Position numbers and translations under genes: made by a program
Assembly: GCF_016793225.1 (NCBI RefSeq)
Contig: NZ_JAEUMN010000071.1
Coordinates: forward strand, 1 to 64,000
Reading direction: 5' to 3'
Length of the DNA: 64,000 nt
Source of the DNA: Phenylobacterium sp.
GTDB taxonomy: Bacteria > Pseudomonadota > Alphaproteobacteria > Caulobacterales > Caulobacteraceae
Part shown: positions 28,844 through 37,676 of the stretch, piece after piece
How positions within the stretch are numbered: position 1 is the first letter of the stretch
Layout: each line of letters starts with the position of its first letter
The notes under the pieces: model-generated
What the model was told of the DNA's origin: nothing
Databases searched by the model: none
Seen by the model: the letters and a program-made list of their open reading frames with translations, nothing else

Positions 28844-29704
28844 TCAAGGCGCGGCCGCCCCGGCGCGACGAGAGGCCAGGCTCACCAGGAGCCCTGCGGC
28901 GAGCCAGAAGCCGAGCACCGGGCTGACGCCGATCCCGACCAGCGGCGTCGGGAAGGCCCCCAGCAGCGGCGAAACCGCCGAGACGAGGAAGTAGCCGCCG
29001 AGCGCCAGGGCCGGCGGGGCCGGCGCCCTGGACCGGCGCGACAGCATGAGCGGGGCCGCGCTCGCGGTCGCCAGGGAAACGGCGGCCACCGCAGCCGCCA
29101 TGGGCGATACCTCCCCCGCCAACCGGAAGATCTCCTCGACCTCTGGAACCGGTGCGAGCGGGTCCGGCCGGATCCACGCCATAGCGGCGGCCGCGGCGCA
29201 CAGCCCTGCGACGGCGACGCGATGGACCGGCCGGAGTGGCGAAGCCGCGGCCGCGGCCACGAGCGCCACCGCGACCGCCGTGGCCTGCGAGGCGTCAGGC
29301 TGGGCGATCAGGAGCAGGAGCGCCGCCGCCGCGGCGACCCAGGGCCAGGGCCTGCGCAGGTCCATCGCCGCCAGCGCGACCACGGCGGCGGGCATCAGGA
29401 GCTCGGCGGCGTTCACCCGAACCGGGCCCACCTGCAGCCAGCGGTGCACGCCCTGCAGACCTTCGGCGGCGAAGGTGAGCGCCACGGCAAGGAGCGCGGC
29501 CGCGACGAACACCCTCTCCGCACGCGGTCCGGCCAGCCGCGCCACCCCCGCGGCCGCGGTCGCGCCCAGGATCCAGGCGGCGAGGTTCAGTCCCCAGCGC
29601 TGGGCCCCCACACCGCTGTGCGCGGCGACATGGGCCCCCAGGGCGACGGCCGTGAGGGAGGCCGCGCCGAAGACGACTGCGAAGGTTCGCAGAGCCCGAT
29701 CCAA
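28844..29704 (-). CDS. Multi-pass membrane protein, shrunken SEDS (FtsW/RodA)-like
   Basis: 286 residues, about eight hydrophobic segments, no signal peptide. Several stretches recall SEDS glycan polymerases in the right order. HRWLQVGPVRVNAAEL (87-102) resembles G.RRW..LG....QPSEL. IAQPDASQATAVA (133-145) resembles LQPD.GTA. VPEVEEIFRLAGEV (186-199) resembles LPE.HTDFIFA..EELG, but has no Asp. PTPLVGIGVSP...AAGLLVS (252-275) resembles PLPFVSYGGSS...GLL.S. Normal SEDS proteins are about 370-400 residues. The catalytic Asp appears lost, so this may be a non-polymerising relative. It ends 60 bp upstream of aspS. Confidence 0.6.
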   Translation of the reverse strand: MDRALRTFAVVFGAASLTAVALGAHVAAHSGVGAQRWGLNLAAWILGATAAAGVARLAGPRAERVFVAAALLAVALTFAAEGLQGVHRWLQVGPVRVNAAELLMPAAVVALAAMDLRRPWPWVAAAAALLLLIAQPDASQATAVAVALVAAAAASPLRPVHRVAVAGLCAAAAAMAWIRPDPLAPVPEVEEIFRLAGEVSPMAAAVAAVSLATASAAPLMLSRRSRAPAPPALALGGYFLVSAVSPLLGAFPTPLVGIGVSPVLGFWLAAGLLVSLASRRAGAAAP

Positions 29705-29711
29705 GGGCCTC

Positions 29712-31073
29712 CTACTTCTCCGGGTGGAGCAGCGCCTGGTAGGTCAGCGTCCGGGCCATGGTGCCCAGGTCGTCGCCCCCGGTGCCGCCCAGGCGCTGGA
29801 TCATTCCGACGAAGAAGAGGTCGTTCGTCGGATCCACCCAGAACCAGGTGCCGGCGGCGCCGCCCCAGCTGATCGTCCCCTTCCCTTCCAGCGTGCCGGC
29901 GGCGCGCGGGTCGTTGACGACCATGAAGTCCAGCCCGAAGCCCACCGCCTCGTTGAAGCGAGCGCCCGAGGTGCCGTTGGAGTTCACCAGCACGTTCTTG
30001 GGGATCACGTTGGTGCCGAGCAGCTCGACGGACGCGGGCGACAGGATGCGGGCTCCGTCGAGCACCCCGCCGTTGAGCAGCATCTGGCAGAACCGGGCGT
30101 AGTCCATCGTCGTCGAGACCAGGCCGCCGCCGCCCGATTCCATGGTGGGCGGCTGCAGGTAGGTCGGCAGCGGGTTGTCGAAGATCTTGTCGGCCTCCTG
30201 GATCTTCCCCAGATCGCGGTTGAAGGCGTAGACAGCGGCCAGGCGGTCGGCCTTGGGCGCGGCCACGTAGAACGCCGTGTCGTTCATCTTCAGGGGCCGG
30301 AAGATCCGGTCCTGCATGAACTGGCCCAGCGTCTGGCCGGTGATCTTCTCGACGATGTAGCCCTGGATATCGACGGACGAGGAGTACCGCCACGAGGTCC
30401 CGGGCTGGAAGACCAGGGGGATCGTCGCGGTCTTGTCGATCATGTCCTTGAGCCCGTTCGAGCCCAGCACGCGCTTCTCGCGGTACATCTTGTCGACCGG
30501 ATGCTCGTCCTGGAGGCCGTACCCGAAGCCTGCCGTGTGGCTCATGATCTCGCGCATCGTCGGCGGGCGCTTCATGTCCTCGAGGATCGGCACGCCGTTG
30601 CCGTCCGTGCCCGTCATCACCTTGAGGGTCTTGAACTCGGGCACGAAGCGCGTGACCGGATCGTCCAGCCGCCACTTGCCCTCCTCGAAGAGGATCATCA
30701 TCGCCACGCCGGTGATCGGCTTGGTCATCGAGTAGATGCGGAAGATCGTGTCCTCGGTCATCGGCGTCCCCGCCGTGAGGTTCTTCTTCCCGTAGGTCTT
30801 GAACGAAACCACCTTGCCGTGGCGGGCGAGCATGGTGGTCATGCCCGCGACCCGGCCCGAGTTCACGACATTGGCCATGTAGGCGTCCAGCCGCGCCAGA
30901 CGGGCGCTGTCGAAGCCCAGCGCCTCCGGACTGGCCGCGGGTGCCAGCGCGCCGACGGGCGCCTTGACGGCGGCCGGCTTGCGCGCGGCCTGGGCGTAGC
31001 CCGCCTGCGCGGGCGCAAGCGCCAGAGCGACGACGCTCAGGGCCGCGGCCAGGCGCGTGCTTGTACGAAGCAT
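29712..31073 (-). CDS. Exported serine hydrolase, beta-lactamase/PBP4-class C fold
   Basis: Signal peptide (to about residue 28, LAPAQAGYAQA). Active-site motifs of the class C beta-lactamase/esterase family: IYSMTKPITG (SxxK, near residue 114-117), WRYSSS (YxN-like, with Ser in place of Asn), and SWGGAAGTWF at the third box (usually HxG or KTG). 453 residues from ATG 31073, with GGAGGGG upstream. Such proteins are usually esterases or D-amino-acid peptidases; no lactam resistance is implied. Its stop is seven bases before the SEDS-like start, so the two are likely co-transcribed. Confidence 0.88.
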   Translation of the reverse strand: MLRTSTRLAAALSVVALALAPAQAGYAQAARKPAAVKAPVGALAPAASPEALGFDSARLARLDAYMANVVNSGRVAGMTTMLARHGKVVSFKTYGKKNLTAGTPMTEDTIFRIYSMTKPITGVAMMILFEEGKWRLDDPVTRFVPEFKTLKVMTGTDGNGVPILEDMKRPPTMREIMSHTAGFGYGLQDEHPVDKMYREKRVLGSNGLKDMIDKTATIPLVFQPGTSWRYSSSVDIQGYIVEKITGQTLGQFMQDRIFRPLKMNDTAFYVAAPKADRLAAVYAFNRDLGKIQEADKIFDNPLPTYLQPPTMESGGGGLVSTTMDYARFCQMLLNGGVLDGARILSPASVELLGTNVIPKNVLVNSNGTSGARFNEAVGFGLDFMVVNDPRAAGTLEGKGTISWGGAAGTWFWVDPTNDLFFVGMIQRLGGTGGDDLGTMARTLTYQALLHPEK

Positions 31074-31186
31074 GATGATCCCCTCCCCCAATATCCTTGG
31101 AGCCGAGCTTAGGGCCGGGTCGCGTCGGCGCAAGCACGGTCGCGTTTCAGGTCGGCAATCCGCCGCGGCGACGCTAGCCTGCCGCC

Positions 31187-31678
31187 ATGAAGCGGCTCCT
31201 GATCGTGTGGCACTCGCGGACCGGCGCGGCGCGCGCCATGGCCGAGGCGGCGGCCGAGGCGGCCGAAGCCGAGCCCGGCGTCCGGGTGCTGACGCTGCCC
31301 GCCGACGAGGCGACCGCCGAGGATCTGCTCGCCGCCGACGGCTATCTGTTCGCCGCGCCCGAGAACCTCGCGGCGCTCTCCGGCGCCATGAAGGAGTTCT
31401 TCGACCGCGCCTACTACCTGGTCCTCGAGCGGCTGAACGGCCGGCCCTACGCCATGATGATCGCGGCCGGCAGCGACGGGCACGGGGCCGTACGCCAGCT
31501 GGCGCGGATCGCCACCGGCTGGCGGCTGAAGCCCGTGGCCGAGCCCCTCGTCGTCTGCACGCGCGCCCAGGACGCGGACCGGATCCTCGCGCCGAAGGTG
31601 CTGTCCGAGGACCAGCTCGCACCCTGCCGCGAGCTCGGCGCGGCCCTCGCCGCGGGGCTGGCGATGGGCGTGTTCTGA
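31187..31678 (+). CDS. Flavodoxin-like NAD(P)H-dependent oxidoreductase
   Basis: 163 residues with a flavodoxin fold: LLIVWHSRTGAARAMAEA (FMN phosphate loop), ADGYLFAAPENLAALSGAMKEFFDR, and GRPYAMMIAAGSDGHGAVRQ. Redox partner unknown. It is followed 17 bases later by the TauD-like dioxygenase. Confidence 0.83.
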   Translation: MKRLLIVWHSRTGAARAMAEAAAEAAEAEPGVRVLTLPADEATAEDLLAADGYLFAAPENLAALSGAMKEFFDRAYYLVLERLNGRPYAMMIAAGSDGHGAVRQLARIATGWRLKPVAEPLVVCTRAQDADRILAPKVLSEDQLAPCRELGAALAAGLAMGVF

Positions 31679-31695
31679 GGCTTATCCTCGCGGCC

Positions 31696-32553
31696 ATGGA
31701 CGCTCGTACGCCCTTCCACCTCGAGCCCCTGCCCGCCACGTTCGGGGCGAGGGTGACGGGCCTGCGCCTGGCCGGGCTCGACGAGGCCGATTTCGCCGCG
31801 CTTTACGAGGCCTGGCTGGAGTACGGGCTGCTGGTCTTTCCCGGGCAGAACCTCAGCCGGGAGGAACAGGTCGCCTTCGCCAGCCGCTTCGGGCCGCTGG
31901 AGTTCCGTCTCGCGCCGATCAGCAATGTGCGCGAGGACGGCTCGGTGCGCCTGCCCGACGACGACTGGGTCCAGGTGCTGAAGGGCAACATGGGCTGGCA
32001 CTGCGATTCCACCTACATGCCGGTCCAGGCGAAGGGCGCGGTCTTCACGGCCCACATCGTGCCGGCGTCGGGCGGCGAGACCGAGTGGGCCGACATGGCC
32101 GCCGCCTTCGAGGCCCTTTCGCCCGAGATGCGCGCGCGTATCGCCCCGCTCAGCGCCTACCATTCCCTGAGGCGCAGCCAGGCCAGGATCGGCCACGACT
32201 ACCGGAAGAGCACGGAGCACGGCGGCTACGGCGCGGACGTCGAGACCCCGCCCCTGCGCCCCCTGGTGAAGACGCATCCGGAAACCGGCCGGCCCTGCCT
32301 CATGATCGGCCGTCATGCGTTCGGCATCCCGGGTCTCGCGGACGCGGAGGGCGAGGCGCTGCTCGATGAGCTGCTCGGGCACGCCTGCCAGCCGCCGCGC
32401 GTCTGGACGCACGCCTGGGCGCCGGGCGACGCCGTGATCTGGGACAACCGCCGCCTGATGCATCGGGCGCGGCCCTGGGACCTCTCCAAGCCGCGGGTCA
32501 TGTTCCACTCGCGGATCGCGGGGGACCCCGCGACGGAATCCGCAGCGGCCTGA
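31696..32553 (+). CDS. TauD/TfdA-family 2-oxoglutarate dioxygenase
   Basis: Fe(II)/2-oxoglutarate dioxygenase. Iron ligands are visible: WHCDSTY (HxD, near residue 100) and the distal His of RRLMHRARPWD, then the 2OG-binding Arg of PRVMFHSRI. 285 residues, normal. The substrate is unknown (family members hydroxylate taurine, alkyl sulfates, phenoxyacetates and others). The flavodoxin-like protein upstream could be its partner or only a neighbour. Confidence 0.9.
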   Translation: MDARTPFHLEPLPATFGARVTGLRLAGLDEADFAALYEAWLEYGLLVFPGQNLSREEQVAFASRFGPLEFRLAPISNVREDGSVRLPDDDWVQVLKGNMGWHCDSTYMPVQAKGAVFTAHIVPASGGETEWADMAAAFEALSPEMRARIAPLSAYHSLRRSQARIGHDYRKSTEHGGYGADVETPPLRPLVKTHPETGRPCLMIGRHAFGIPGLADAEGEALLDELLGHACQPPRVWTHAWAPGDAVIWDNRRLMHRARPWDLSKPRVMFHSRIAGDPATESAAA

Positions 32554-32555
32554 GC

Positions 32556-32735
32556 TCAGTCGGCGGAGCGACGGGGCGGCGTGATGCCGAACACCGCGTC
32601 GTCCCCGACCACGATGATGCTGGGCGTGCGCGCCGGCGGGACGCTCATCAGGGCGTCGATGAGCTCGCCGTCGTCCTCGCGTTCCGCCGCCTGCGGCGCG
32701 TCCGCCTCGCCGTCGAAGACAGTCCGTCCGGTCAT
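32556..32735 (-). CDS. Small protein of unknown function (59 aa)
   Basis: ATG 32735 follows a near-ideal GAGGAGG at six-base spacing, which makes this short frame credible. The product is acidic in the middle (EADAPQAAEREDDGELIDA) and ends with SIIVVGDDAVFGITPPR. No family recognised. It is convergent with the TauD gene (two bases apart). Confidence 0.55.
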   Translation of the reverse strand: MTGRTVFDGEADAPQAAEREDDGELIDALMSVPPARTPSIIVVGDDAVFGITPPRRSAD

Positions 32736-32923
32736 CGGGCCTCCTCGCCGGGAGAATCCGGGCCGCGCGGTTCGGTTCCCTGGCCGGGCGCTCCCCCGCA
32801 CGCTTTACGTGGATGTCAACCTGTGCGAATCGAGAGGTGCTCTCGGAAGCGCGGTAGCGCATGTTTCAGCCCGATACCGGCGCGTTCCGGCTGTGAACTC
32901 AACGGCTTCGGCCGTGGTGGGGG

Positions 32924-34852
32924 GTGAGTAGCGTGCCCAGCCTCGTGACGGGCCTTGGCGGCCCCGCCGGCTTCGGCGAGGGCGTGCTCGGCCGCAATGA
33001 CGACAGCTCGACCGGCGCGATCAACATCACGTCGGTTTTTGGCGCTGGCGGGCTCAATTTCTTCGGCACGAACCACACCAGCCTGTTCGTCAACAACAAC
33101 GGAAACATCACCTTCGGCAACCCGCTGGGCCAGTACATCGGCGCGCCCATCGGGGCCGGCGGACTGAACGTCCCGATCATCGCGGCGTACTGGTTCGACA
33201 TCGACACCCGCGGCGGGGTCGACAATCCGTCGCCCGGCGGCACGTCGACCGGTTCGAACCTGGTCTACTACGACCTCGACACGACCAACCGCATCTTCAC
33301 CGCCACCTGGGATGACGTCGGTTACTTCTCGGGTCAGATCGGCAATCCGAACGCCTTCCAGATCCGCCTCATCGACGTGGGCGGCGGCGACTTCGACATC
33401 GAGTTCATCTACGAGCACATCAACCAGTCGACCTCGGCCACGAACGACTCGTTCGGCGAGACCCCGCGCGCCGGGTACGCCCGCGGGAACGGCTCGGCGG
33501 GGTTCGAGCTCACGCTCTCGGACATCGCCGGCGATACGGGCGACTTCGAGATCATCAAGACCATCGACACCGAGATCGGGAACACCGGTCAGGCGGGCTA
33601 CTACTACTTCCAGGTCCGCGGGGGCGTGGTCTCAGGCGGCGCGGGGGGCGGCCCCTCGTCCAGCGAACCCCCGCCCCCGCCGCGCCCGGCGACATTCGAC
33701 GTCCGCCAGATCGGCCTGTTCCGCGAGGGCGACGAGGGGACCGTCGCGGTCGACGTCGTCATCACCCGCTCGGGGGACGACCTCAACGCCGGCTCTGTGG
33801 TCGACTGGGAGATCACCCTCGATGACCCCAACGACCTGGCGCCGGGCCAGCCGTTCTCGGGGTTCGTGGCGTTCGCGCCGTTCGAGACCACCGCCACGGT
33901 CCGTGTGGAGATCCAGGGGGACCGCCGGTTCGAGGACGACGAGTGGTTCCACTTCCGCCTGACGCAGGCCAACTTCAACGGCGAGACCTGGGACCCGGGC
34001 GTCGACGCCGTCGGCGTCATCGTCAACGACGATCCGGCCGTGAACTTCCAGTTCGCCGGTCCCGTCACGCGGGCGGAGGGCCTTGTCGGCGCCTCCCCGT
34101 TCGACTTCGTCGTGCTGCGAAGCGGAGACCTCTCGCGCGCCTCGACCGTGACCTGGACGGTGTCGCTCGACACCGCCGACGCCCAGGACCTCGACGGCGG
34201 CCAGGCTCTGTCCGGGACGATCGAGTTCGCCGCGGGCCAGGATCGCGCGATCATCACGGTGAACGCGCTGGGCGACGTACGGCCCGAGCCTGACGAGACC
34301 TTCACGGTCCGCCTGGTCTCGGCCACCACCGGCGCGACCACCCTGCCCCTCAACGCGAGCGCCGCCGGCGTCATCCTGGACGACGATTCCCGCCAGAGCC
34401 TCCTGATCGCCAGCCCGTCGGCGCTGGTGCTGCCCGAGGGCGACGCCGGAAGCGCGACGAGCTTCAACATCACCATCATGCGGGTGGGCGACGTGGCCAC
34501 AGCCGCCAGCGCGCCCTACGCGATCAGCTTCCCGACCTCGGGCGGCCTGAGCCCGAGCGAGATGCAGTCCGCCCTCACCGGCACGATCAGCTTCGCGGCC
34601 GGCGCCTCCCAGGCGACGCTGACCGTCGTGGTGACCGGCGATGTCGCGCCGGAGGGCAACGAGAGCTTCGTCGTCACCCTCGGCGGCGGCGCCCTGAACA
34701 CCCTGAGCATCACGGGCGTCGTTCTCAACGACGACAAGGTGGCGACGGCGGGCGCCGGTCCGTTCGAGGCCGCCGCGGCGCCGATCGAACTGTCGACCTT
34801 CATGTCGCAACTGATGGGAGGCGGCCTGTGGTCCGACGCAGGCGCGGTCTAG
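32924..34852 (+). CDS. Secreted NIDO-like plus three Calx-beta-like domains
   Basis: 642 residues from GTG 32924. The N-terminal part (about 40-230) resembles the nidogen NIDO domain: SLFVNNNGNITFG, VPIIAAYWFDIDTR, NAFQIRLIDVG and FDIEFIYE. After a Pro hinge come three Calx-beta-like repeats (about 255-370, 380-490, 500-610), each ending in a G-ND(D) strand such as GVIVNDDP, GVILDDDS, GVVLNDDK. No Sec signal peptide is seen, so type I or another export route is possible. Probably a calcium-dependent adhesive surface protein. Its last 25 bp overlap the next gene. Confidence 0.82.
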   Translation: MSSVPSLVTGLGGPAGFGEGVLGRNDDSSTGAINITSVFGAGGLNFFGTNHTSLFVNNNGNITFGNPLGQYIGAPIGAGGLNVPIIAAYWFDIDTRGGVDNPSPGGTSTGSNLVYYDLDTTNRIFTATWDDVGYFSGQIGNPNAFQIRLIDVGGGDFDIEFIYEHINQSTSATNDSFGETPRAGYARGNGSAGFELTLSDIAGDTGDFEIIKTIDTEIGNTGQAGYYYFQVRGGVVSGGAGGGPSSSEPPPPPRPATFDVRQIGLFREGDEGTVAVDVVITRSGDDLNAGSVVDWEITLDDPNDLAPGQPFSGFVAFAPFETTATVRVEIQGDRRFEDDEWFHFRLTQANFNGETWDPGVDAVGVIVNDDPAVNFQFAGPVTRAEGLVGASPFDFVVLRSGDLSRASTVTWTVSLDTADAQDLDGGQALSGTIEFAAGQDRAIITVNALGDVRPEPDETFTVRLVSATTGATTLPLNASAAGVILDDDSRQSLLIASPSALVLPEGDAGSATSFNITIMRVGDVATAASAPYAISFPTSGGLSPSEMQSALTGTISFAAGASQATLTVVVTGDVAPEGNESFVVTLGGGALNTLSITGVVLNDDKVATAGAGPFEAAAAPIELSTFMSQLMGGGLWSDAGAV

Positions 34853-37590
34853 CGCCGGCGCCGCGTGCACGCCGGGTCGGATGGCTGGCCAGCTGCGCCG
34901 CCGTCCTCGTCTCGGCGCCGCCCGCGCATGCGCAGCTCGTCCTCGACGCCGCCGCCACCCTGGTCTCCCCGGGCGGACAGAGCCCGGCGATCGTCCAGAC
35001 GGCGCGAACGGCCGACATCACGCTCGGCGCCCCACGCACGATCCTCAACTGGTCCACGTTCAATCTCGCCTCGGACCAGGCGGTCGTATACCGGTTCGGC
35101 GACCGCAACTGGATCGTGCTGAACCGCGTCACCGGCCAGGCGGTGCTCGACGGCCAGATCGAGGCCTTCGTCGGCAATGCGCGCGGCGCCGGCAACGTCT
35201 GGTTCTACGCGCCCGGCGGGGTCGTCATCGGCTCCAATGCGCGGGTGAACGTCGGAGGCCTGCTCGCCACGTCGGGCCAGGTCGCGACAGCGGGCTTCCT
35301 CGACCCCTCCAACTTCAGCTTCGGGTTCACGGGGGGCGGCGCCGGGCGCGTGGACGTCCGCGCCGGGGCCGAAGTGAAGAGCGGCGGCGGTCCTGTCGCC
35401 CTGATCGCCGGCGCAGTGACCACGGCCAGCGGCGCCGCCGTCACCGGAACCGGCCGCTCGAGCGTCCTCTATGCTGCGGCCGGCGACTACACCGTTCGGT
35501 TCGCGCCGCAGCCCGGCGACCTCGACCTCGTCGACTTCGTGGTGCCGGCCGGCGGCGGCACGGCCTCCGCGACACCCCTGACGCTCGCCGGCCAGACGGC
35601 CGCGGGCAGCGTCTATCTGGCCGTCGTCAACCGCGCCGATGTGGCGAGTGCCGTGGTCAGCGCCCCGGGCCTGATCGCGGCCCAGTCGGCGAGCGCCGAC
35701 CGTGGCGACGTGATCCTCGCCGCCGGCGCGGGGATCTCCAACCGCCAGCCCGGCGCCACGCGCGTCAACACCACGACCGAGACCACCGCCACGTTCGGCG
35801 TGGTGACGGCCACCCGCGACCTCCTGGGCGGGTTCGCCGCGCCGACGGCCATGACCGCGACGCAACTCTCCGCAGGACGCGACCTGGGCCTCGCGGCGGC
35901 CAGCGTCGACACCAGCGGGCTCGACGCCGGGCGGCTCCTGGCGGTCGACGCCGCGCGGAGCCTCACCGTGCGCGCCAGCGCCTCCGCCGGCGCCGCAGCG
36001 ACGCTGCGCACGACCGGCGCACTCAACGTCGCGGGCGCCGTGAACGCGGTGGGCCGCCTCCAGATCGACGCCGGCTCGGTCCAGGCCGCCCGGTTGAACT
36101 CCGGTCGCAGCGTGGTCGTGAACGCGTCCGGCGCGGCGGCGAACGGCGGCCCCGCGGTCAGCGTGAACGCGGCCCTGGCGGCGGACGACATCCTCATCAC
36201 CACGACCGGCGCCGCCGGCTCCATCGTGCTGGGCGAGGCAAGGCTCACCGGCGCGGGGACGGACGAGGGTCCGGCCGGCCGCAGCCTGATCCTGCGGACG
36301 GGGGGCGCCTCGGCCGACATCACCTTCGGCGCCGTGTCCGGCTCCCCGCTGGCCGGCGCTTCCAACGTGGCTTTCGCCGGCGGTCGCGACGTGACCGTCA
36401 GCGTCCCCGGCCTGCTGACGCTTGCACCCAGCTCGGCAGGCCGGACCTTCACCATCCGCGCCTCGGACCTCGAGCTCACCGGAACGCTGACCGCAGCGAA
36501 CCTGCGCATCGAGTCCCTGCAGGGCGCGATGACCCTGGGCGGAGCGGCGGGCGGCGCAGCCGGGGCGCCGGCGGCCGACATGCCGGGCCTTCGCCTGACC
36601 GACGCCGAGTTCCAGCAGATCGCCGTCAGCGGCGAGGCCAGCTTCTACGCCGGCTCGACGGCGTCGGATGCGCGCGGGGACCTGGTGGTCCAGGACCTGA
36701 ACGTGACCCCGGGCCGCACGCCCCGCCTGCTCTTCGCCGCGGGCGGGCAGAACGACGTGGTCATCCCGGGCACGCTCGCGCCCGGCATCACGGGCGGCGT
36801 CGTCAACATCGGCGAGGCCGCGGTCGATTCGCCGTGGCGGCCCGGCCGGATCCTGGTGACCGGCGCCGTCGGCTTCTCCCGCGGCTCGCCGGACGCGGGC
36901 TACAGCGACGTGCGCGCCTTCGACGAGGTGAACTTCAACGCACGGAACGACGTGCTCATCGGCGCGCCGCGCTTCATCAGCCTCGTGGCCTCCGCCCCGC
37001 CGTCGTCGATCGACATCGTCCGCAACCTGCCGGTGGGCGTGGCGCCGACGCCCGACGAGGAGAACCTGGTCTTCGTCACCGCGGCCGAGCTCTCGCTGCG
37101 CGCGGCCGACCGGATCGTGCAGCAGAACACGGGGACCATGCAGCGCCCCAACGGGATCCTCGTGACGACCCTGCTTCCGGGGGCGCTGAGCGCCGCCCGC
37201 GCCAGCGTCGTCGACCTTTCGGGGGCGTTCCGCGACGCGAACGGCGTGGTCCGCGGCGGCTCGCTGAGCGTCGAAGGCGGCGGCTCGGGGATCATCCGCT
37301 TCAACGGCTGCGACGCCGGCCAGGGCGGCTGCGGGCCGCTCGCCGTGGCGGCCTTCACCAATCGCATCATCGACAGCTCGGGCCTGGGCGCGCTGAGGAC
37401 CGGCTCCGGCCGCTCGACGGACGGGGTGGATCCGGCGACCGCAGGACTCGGCGGCGTGCCGCCCGAGCCGCCAGTGCTCGTGTTCACCGATCCCAACGCC
37501 GAGGCCGACGCCATCGCGACCGATCCGGTCACCCTGGGCGCCGGCAGCGCCGAGGTGTGGCGGCAGAAGCGGCAGCGGCCAGGCCGGTAG
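34828..37590 (+). CDS. Filamentous haemagglutinin-type (TPS-domain) exoprotein
   Basis: Large secreted protein: basic start, signal peptide ending APPAHAQ, then a TPS (two-partner secretion) domain with TILNWSTFNL, NWIVLNRVTG and VWFYAPGGVVIGSNARVNVGGL (about residues 70-150). The rest is repetitive beta-helix-like sequence rich in Ala/Gly/Thr, with CDAGQGGCG (near residue 827) close to the end. 920 residues. TpsA proteins normally need a TpsB outer-membrane transporter; none is in this window. ATG 34828 lies inside the preceding gene, implying coupled translation. Confidence 0.85.
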   Translation: MVRRRRGLAPAPRARRVGWLASCAAVLVSAPPAHAQLVLDAAATLVSPGGQSPAIVQTARTADITLGAPRTILNWSTFNLASDQAVVYRFGDRNWIVLNRVTGQAVLDGQIEAFVGNARGAGNVWFYAPGGVVIGSNARVNVGGLLATSGQVATAGFLDPSNFSFGFTGGGAGRVDVRAGAEVKSGGGPVALIAGAVTTASGAAVTGTGRSSVLYAAAGDYTVRFAPQPGDLDLVDFVVPAGGGTASATPLTLAGQTAAGSVYLAVVNRADVASAVVSAPGLIAAQSASADRGDVILAAGAGISNRQPGATRVNTTTETTATFGVVTATRDLLGGFAAPTAMTATQLSAGRDLGLAAASVDTSGLDAGRLLAVDAARSLTVRASASAGAAATLRTTGALNVAGAVNAVGRLQIDAGSVQAARLNSGRSVVVNASGAAANGGPAVSVNAALAADDILITTTGAAGSIVLGEARLTGAGTDEGPAGRSLILRTGGASADITFGAVSGSPLAGASNVAFAGGRDVTVSVPGLLTLAPSSAGRTFTIRASDLELTGTLTAANLRIESLQGAMTLGGAAGGAAGAPAADMPGLRLTDAEFQQIAVSGEASFYAGSTASDARGDLVVQDLNVTPGRTPRLLFAAGGQNDVVIPGTLAPGITGGVVNIGEAAVDSPWRPGRILVTGAVGFSRGSPDAGYSDVRAFDEVNFNARNDVLIGAPRFISLVASAPPSSIDIVRNLPVGVAPTPDEENLVFVTAAELSLRAADRIVQQNTGTMQRPNGILVTTLLPGALSAARASVVDLSGAFRDANGVVRGGSLSVEGGGSGIIRFNGCDAGQGGCGPLAVAAFTNRIIDSSGLGALRTGSGRSTDGVDPATAGLGGVPPEPPVLVFTDPNAEADAIATDPVTLGAGSAEVWRQKRQRPGR

Positions 37591-37676
37591 CCGCAGATTC
37601 CCGCCCGAGGCTGCCGCGGCGGGAGCCAAACCCGTGCTAGGCTGGGGCGATTGTAACGCTCGCGGGGAGGCGGGGC

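Noticed and set aside
29712-31073. Calling this gene an antibiotic-resistance beta-lactamase
   Set aside because: Only the SxxK motif is canonical; second and third motifs deviate and the family is mostly esterases and peptidases.
34881-37640. A second long open frame overlapping the TPS-domain gene on the same strand
   Set aside because: Arg-rich, no signal peptide or domain; a frame-shifted shadow of the beta-helix protein.
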